Translations under genes and position numbers: made by a program
In this document: one piece after another, positions 61,248-64,000 of the stretch
How the letters are laid out: the number at the start of each line of letters is the position of its first letter
How positions within the stretch are numbered: position 1 is the first letter of the stretch
The notes under the pieces: model-generated
What the model saw: only the letters and a program-made list of their open reading frames with translations
The model's database searches: none
Told to the model about the DNA's origin: nothing
Assembly (NCBI GenBank): GCA_964586675.1
Contig: CAZPHQ010000012.1
Coordinates: forward strand, 21,266 to 85,265
Length of the DNA stretch: 64,000 nucleotides
Source of the DNA: JADLGH01 sp964586675
GTDB taxonomy: Bacteria; Desulfobacterota_D; UBA1144; Nemesobacterales; UBA2774
Direction of reading: 5' to 3'

Positions 61248-61986
61248 ATTCGCCGTCATAGTGTTTCCCGGCTCCAACTGCGACCACGACTGCTACCACG
61301 CCGTAAAACATGTGCTCGGCGAGGGATGCGAATTCGTGTGGCACGAGGAAGAGGACCTTTCCAGGTTCGACGCCGTGATCGTGCCGGGCGGATTTTCGTA
61401 TGGCGATTATCTACGGACGGGCGCGATAGCGAGTCTTTCGCCCGTTATGAAAGCCGTCGCCGATTTCGCCTCTCAGGGTGGCCCGGTGATAGGCATTTGC
61501 AACGGGTTTCAGATACTCGTCGAAGCGGGACTTCTTCCGGGGGCACTGATACGGAACTCGTCCCTGCAGTTCGTATGCAAGTGGGTCGATATAAGGGTCG
61601 AAAGGAATGACACCCCCTTTACTTACAACCTCGAAGTCGGCGACGTCCTCAGGATTCCCGTGGCCCACGGCGAGGGGAATTACTTTACGACGGACGAAGG
61701 GCTTAAAACGCTGAAGGACGAATCCAGGGTCGTGTTCAGGTATGTCACCCCCGAGGGTGAAGCCTCACCTGAAGCCAACCCTAACGGCTCTCTGGACAAC
61801 ATAGCAGGCATCTGCAGCGAAGAGGGTAATGTCCTCGGCCTCATGCCGCACCCAGAGCGCTGCGCCGAGGAACTTCTGGGCGGAGAGGACGGAAGGCTGA
61901 TATTCGAGTCGGTAATCTCCTGGCTCGACGCCGGCCGCGACAAGCGGCAGAGGGCCGAAATCCTTGCCATGAAGGCCGACGCCTGA
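61240..61986 (+). CDS. purQ: Phosphoribosylformylglycinamidine synthase glutaminase subunit PurQ
   Basis: A 248-aa class I glutamine amidotransferase that gives ammonia to PurL. FPGSNCDHDCYHAV is the start motif, the nucleophile cysteine is in GICNGFQILVE, and the His-Glu pair in LMPHPERCAE. It overlaps purS by 8 bases and shares one base (TGATG) with the next small ORF. Confidence 0.96.
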   Translation: MYRFAVIVFPGSNCDHDCYHAVKHVLGEGCEFVWHEEEDLSRFDAVIVPGGFSYGDYLRTGAIASLSPVMKAVADFASQGGPVIGICNGFQILVEAGLLPGALIRNSSLQFVCKWVDIRVERNDTPFTYNLEVGDVLRIPVAHGEGNYFTTDEGLKTLKDESRVVFRYVTPEGEASPEANPNGSLDNIAGICSEEGNVLGLMPHPERCAEELLGGEDGRLIFESVISWLDAGRDKRQRAEILAMKADA

Positions 61987-62135
61987 TGACAAAGCTCCTC
62001 ATTTTAGCGCTGATAATCCTGCTTGCCTTCTGGCTCGGGAAGATGTCCGTATCCAGAAGACGCGCCGCCGCTTCCCCCGAGAGGAAAAAGGAGTTCAAGA
62101 GCCCCGTCATCGACATAAAGCCCAAGGATAAATGA
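61986..62135 (+). CDS. Small membrane protein, 49 aa
   Basis: One N-terminal hydrophobic helix (LLILALIILLAFWLG) followed by a strongly basic tail (SRRRAAASPERKKEFKSP). The ATG shares a base with the purQ stop, so it would be made by translational coupling. Codon use fits the genome. No family is recognised. A tail-in topology with the basic part in the cytoplasm is likely. Confidence 0.5.
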   Translation: MTKLLILALIILLAFWLGKMSVSRRRAAASPERKKEFKSPVIDIKPKDK

Positions 62136-62270
62136 TCCTCACTTTTGAGAGCGACGAAAGGTCTTACACGGCTGAGCGCGGCCCCGGATTGTGCGGATGC
62201 GGCCAGTGTGGTAACCTTCAAAGTATCAAATGTTAAATATTAGTGAGGGTTAGCAGGGGAATTTCGGAAG

Positions 62271-62507
62271 ATGGAAACGCACAGGGTAGATAACCAGATA
62301 GATATTACGAAAGAAATATGTCCCATGACATATGTTAAAACCAAGCTGAAGCTCGAAACCATGACGTCGGGCCAGGTTCTCGAGGTGCTTCTCCGCGACG
62401 GGGAGCCCCTGATGAACGTTCCCAAGAGCGTCAAGGCCGAGGGCCACAAGATCCTGGCGGTCAGCCAGGAGGGCAGTTTCTTCAAACTCCTGATAGAGCG
62501 TCGTTAA
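62271..62507 (+). CDS. TusA/SirA-family sulfur carrier
   Basis: A 78-aa protein with the TusA core: C17 in ICPMTYVKTKLKLETM (the conserved C-P-x-T/P active loop), then GQVLEVLL and a C-terminal beta strand. TusA proteins carry sulfur as a persulfide between desulfurases and targets. Its stop shares one base (TAATG) with the cysteine synthase start, and a JAMM peptidase follows, so it probably belongs to a cysteine or sulfur-transfer pathway. Confidence 0.87.
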   Translation: METHRVDNQIDITKEICPMTYVKTKLKLETMTSGQVLEVLLRDGEPLMNVPKSVKAEGHKILAVSQEGSFFKLLIERR

Positions 62508-63454
62508 TGAATTTTGTAGAAGCGCGAAGGGAATCTCTCAACACCAGGCTCAAAAGGGCACAGTCGGTAACCGACCTCGTCGGTAATACACCGCTCATAA
62601 AGCTCACACACGTTACAGAAGGCATCAGCCCAGGTGTCGAAGTCTACGCCAAGGCCGAATGGTTCAATCCGGGCGGGTCCGTCAAGGACAGGCCGGCCCT
62701 CTGGATGATACTCGACGGCATAGAGTCGGGCAGGCTCACTCGCGACAAGATCATAATGGACTCCTCGTCCGGCAACACGGCCATAGCGTACGCCATGATA
62801 GGGGCGGCGCTCGGGTATAAGGTGGAGCTCGTAATCCCCGAGAACATCAACATCGAAAGAAAAAACACACTTCGGGCATTCGGCTCGGAGATAATTTACT
62901 CCGACCCACTCGAAGGCTCCGACGGCGCGATAAGGCTCGCACGGAAGCTCAAGGCCGAATACTCCGATAAATATTTCATGCCGGACCAGTACAACAATCC
63001 CATGAATCCTCAGGCCCATTCGGACTCGACGGCTGTCGAAATATGGGAGCAGACGCAGGGCAGGGTCACGCATTTCTTCGCCGGGCTCGGCACGAGCGGC
63101 ACATTCATGGGCACTACCAGAAAATTAAAAGAGCTGAATCCCGAAATTAAAGGTATTGCAATCGAGCCGGCCGAAGCGCTCCACGGCCTCGAGGGCATGA
63201 AGCACATGCCCTCTTCCATAGTGCCTGGCATATACGACGCTTCGTATCCGGACGAGCTTGTCAGGGTCGATACCGAAGACGCATACGACCTCATGAAGGA
63301 TCTCCTCAAAAAAGAGGGTATTTTTGTCGGGCACTCCGGCGGCGCGGTCGCCTTCGCTACGCTCGAGTATGCGAAAAAGCTCAAGGAAGGCGTCCTCGTC
63401 ACGCTCTTCCCCGACGGGGGCTACAGATATCTCAGCGGAGGCATATGGTGGTAA
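62507..63454 (+). CDS. PLP-dependent cysteine synthase (CysM-like)
   Basis: A 315-aa fold-type II PLP enzyme. The Schiff-base lysine is K60 in WFNPGGSVKDRPA, DSSSGNTAIAYAMIG binds the substrate carboxylate, GLGTSGTFMGTTRKLKE holds the PLP phosphate, and the C-terminal GHSGGAVAFA closes the site. Coupled with the tusA-like gene (1-base overlap) and the JAMM gene (10-base overlap), it resembles the CysM of protein-bound sulfur systems more than the sulfide-using CysK. Confidence 0.88.
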   Translation: MNFVEARRESLNTRLKRAQSVTDLVGNTPLIKLTHVTEGISPGVEVYAKAEWFNPGGSVKDRPALWMILDGIESGRLTRDKIIMDSSSGNTAIAYAMIGAALGYKVELVIPENINIERKNTLRAFGSEIIYSDPLEGSDGAIRLARKLKAEYSDKYFMPDQYNNPMNPQAHSDSTAVEIWEQTQGRVTHFFAGLGTSGTFMGTTRKLKELNPEIKGIAIEPAEALHGLEGMKHMPSSIVPGIYDASYPDELVRVDTEDAYDLMKDLLKKEGIFVGHSGGAVAFATLEYAKKLKEGVLVTLFPDGGYRYLSGGIWW

Positions 63455-63861
63455 GAATCAAGAGGTCGGCGTACGACGGCATGATTAAGCACGCGGAGGC
63501 CGGGTTCCCGCACGAAATCTGCGGCGTCCTTCTCGGCAATGACGGGCAGATAACGGAGTTCAGGGAATGCCGGAATCTCAATACCGAAAGGGCTCATGAC
63601 AGATACGAGCTAGACGCTCTTTCCTTCAACGAGGCCGACGAGTGGGCGAGGAACGAAGGGCTCGAAATACTGGGCATCTATCATTCTCACCCGGACCATC
63701 CCTCGATAGCGTCAGAGACAGACAGGGTAAACGCCTGGCCGGAATGGGTTTACCTAATTTTTTCGATAAACGGCGGCAAGTATAACGACGCCCGCGCGTG
63801 GGTGCTCGAGGACTTCGACTCGAAATTCAACGAGGCGCCGATAGAGGTTTTCGAGGACTGA
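63445..63861 (+). CDS. JAMM/Mov34 zinc metallopeptidase (Mec-like)
   Basis: A 138-aa JAMM peptidase. E24 and the motif H80-x-H82-x7-S90-x2-D93 (YHSHPDHPSIASETD) complete the zinc site. Mycobacterial Mec cuts newly made cysteine off the carrier CysO and lies next to cysM and cysO. GGAGG precedes the ATG, and the gene overlaps the cysteine synthase by 10 bases. It is the last gene in the window. Confidence 0.92.
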   Translation: MVVRIKRSAYDGMIKHAEAGFPHEICGVLLGNDGQITEFRECRNLNTERAHDRYELDALSFNEADEWARNEGLEILGIYHSHPDHPSIASETDRVNAWPEWVYLIFSINGGKYNDARAWVLEDFDSKFNEAPIEVFED

Positions 63862-63886
63862 GCCCGTTTATTTTGCTCGATGAGCA

Positions 63887-63917
63887 GTCATTCCCGAGTG
63901 TCTTAATCGGGAATCCA
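63887..63917 (-). repeat. Fourth copy of the TGGATT...AATGAC palindromic repeat
   Basis: ATTCCCGA (63890-63897), 9-base loop, TCGGGAAT (63907-63914), flanked by GTC and CCA. It is the reverse orientation of the copies at 56.1 kb and lies 26 bases after the JAMM gene stop, where it may help end transcription. Confidence 0.6.
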
Positions 63918-63949
63918 TTTTTTTAACCAAACGACTGCAAACACCTTCT

Positions 63950-63978
63950 ACTTTTGCTTGACCAAAAGTAGCAAAAGT
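63950..63978. repeat. Inverted repeat at the right edge
   Basis: ACTTTTGCT (63950-63958), 11-base loop, AGCAAAAGT (63970-63978). It is directly followed by GC-rich bases and ACACGTAGT, which also occurs at 55787-55795, so this looks like the start of another repeat island. Confidence 0.5.
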
Positions 63979-64000
63979 CACGGGACGGGGGACACGTAGT

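Noticed and set aside
1..64000. Search by eye for CRISPR arrays, transposases, integrases, toxin-antitoxin or phage genes and riboswitches
   Set aside because: None seen; the window is core chromosome with small repeat islands.

Overview
The window is an ordinary stretch of chromosome from a GC-rich, Gram-negative, oxygen-exposed bacterium. The envelope evidence is a family 9 heptosyltransferase-type enzyme, a lipoprotein, SCO1 and PCu(A)C. The oxygen evidence is KatG/OxyR, MsrB and the copper delivery proteins that usually serve a haem-copper oxidase. Ile ATA and Arg AGG codons are common despite the GC content. Gene families such as the ferrooxidans-type GshA, TusA-CysM-JAMM and M23-bactofilin-ParAB suggest a deltaproteobacterial or neighbouring lineage (Desulfobacterota/Dadabacteria-like). 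I cannot name the species, and I see no prophage, transposase, CRISPR array or rRNA operon.

Layout. 0-8.6 kb: RDD fragment, gshA, ClC exchanger, PPOX flavoprotein, argH, nitroreductase, a kinase-like/sucrase-ferredoxin pair and a ROK sugar kinase. 8.6-13.4 kb: leftward operon pheT-ihfA-DUF502-tilS with its own promoter. 13.5-17 kb: divergent katG/oxyR around a near-perfect OxyR operator. 17-25 kb: cysteine desulfurase, argC, the glycolytic set gap-pgk-fbaB, GT9, nitroreductase. 25-36 kb: SAM hydrolase family, two hydrolases, a repeat protein, rluD-type synthase, pgeF, argG-queA-rlmD.

36-44 kb is the most distinctive part. It holds an overlapping olsB-olsA pair (ornithine lipid), a GT28-type glycosyltransferase, a GT2-PAP2-GT4 operon suited to making glycolipid from diacylglycerol, and an unknown coiled-coil gene. 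The last two transcription units each have TTAACA-like direct repeats with an exact 11-bp period upstream, resembling Pho boxes. I read this as a candidate phosphate-limitation membrane-lipid remodelling region (inference). An ArsA/Get3-type ATPase and two membrane proteins follow.

44-53.4 kb: HxlR/pirin, HU with a very strong terminator, a lone receiver domain, coaBC, a MarR/DHA2 efflux pair, msrB, a VIT-family transporter and a lipoprotein. 53.5-56.5 kb: an unusual pyruvate kinase without a C-terminal domain, tRNA-Met(CAT), then about 960 bp of non-coding DNA with several repeat families and a promoter-terminator unit that looks like a small RNA or attenuator carrying an anti-Shine-Dalgarno sequence. 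56.5-64 kb: sco1-pcuAC copper delivery, the M23-bactofilin pair divergent from parA-parB, purS-purQ, and a tightly coupled tusA-cysM-JAMM set for sulfur transfer to cysteine. The right edge enters another interspersed repeat island.
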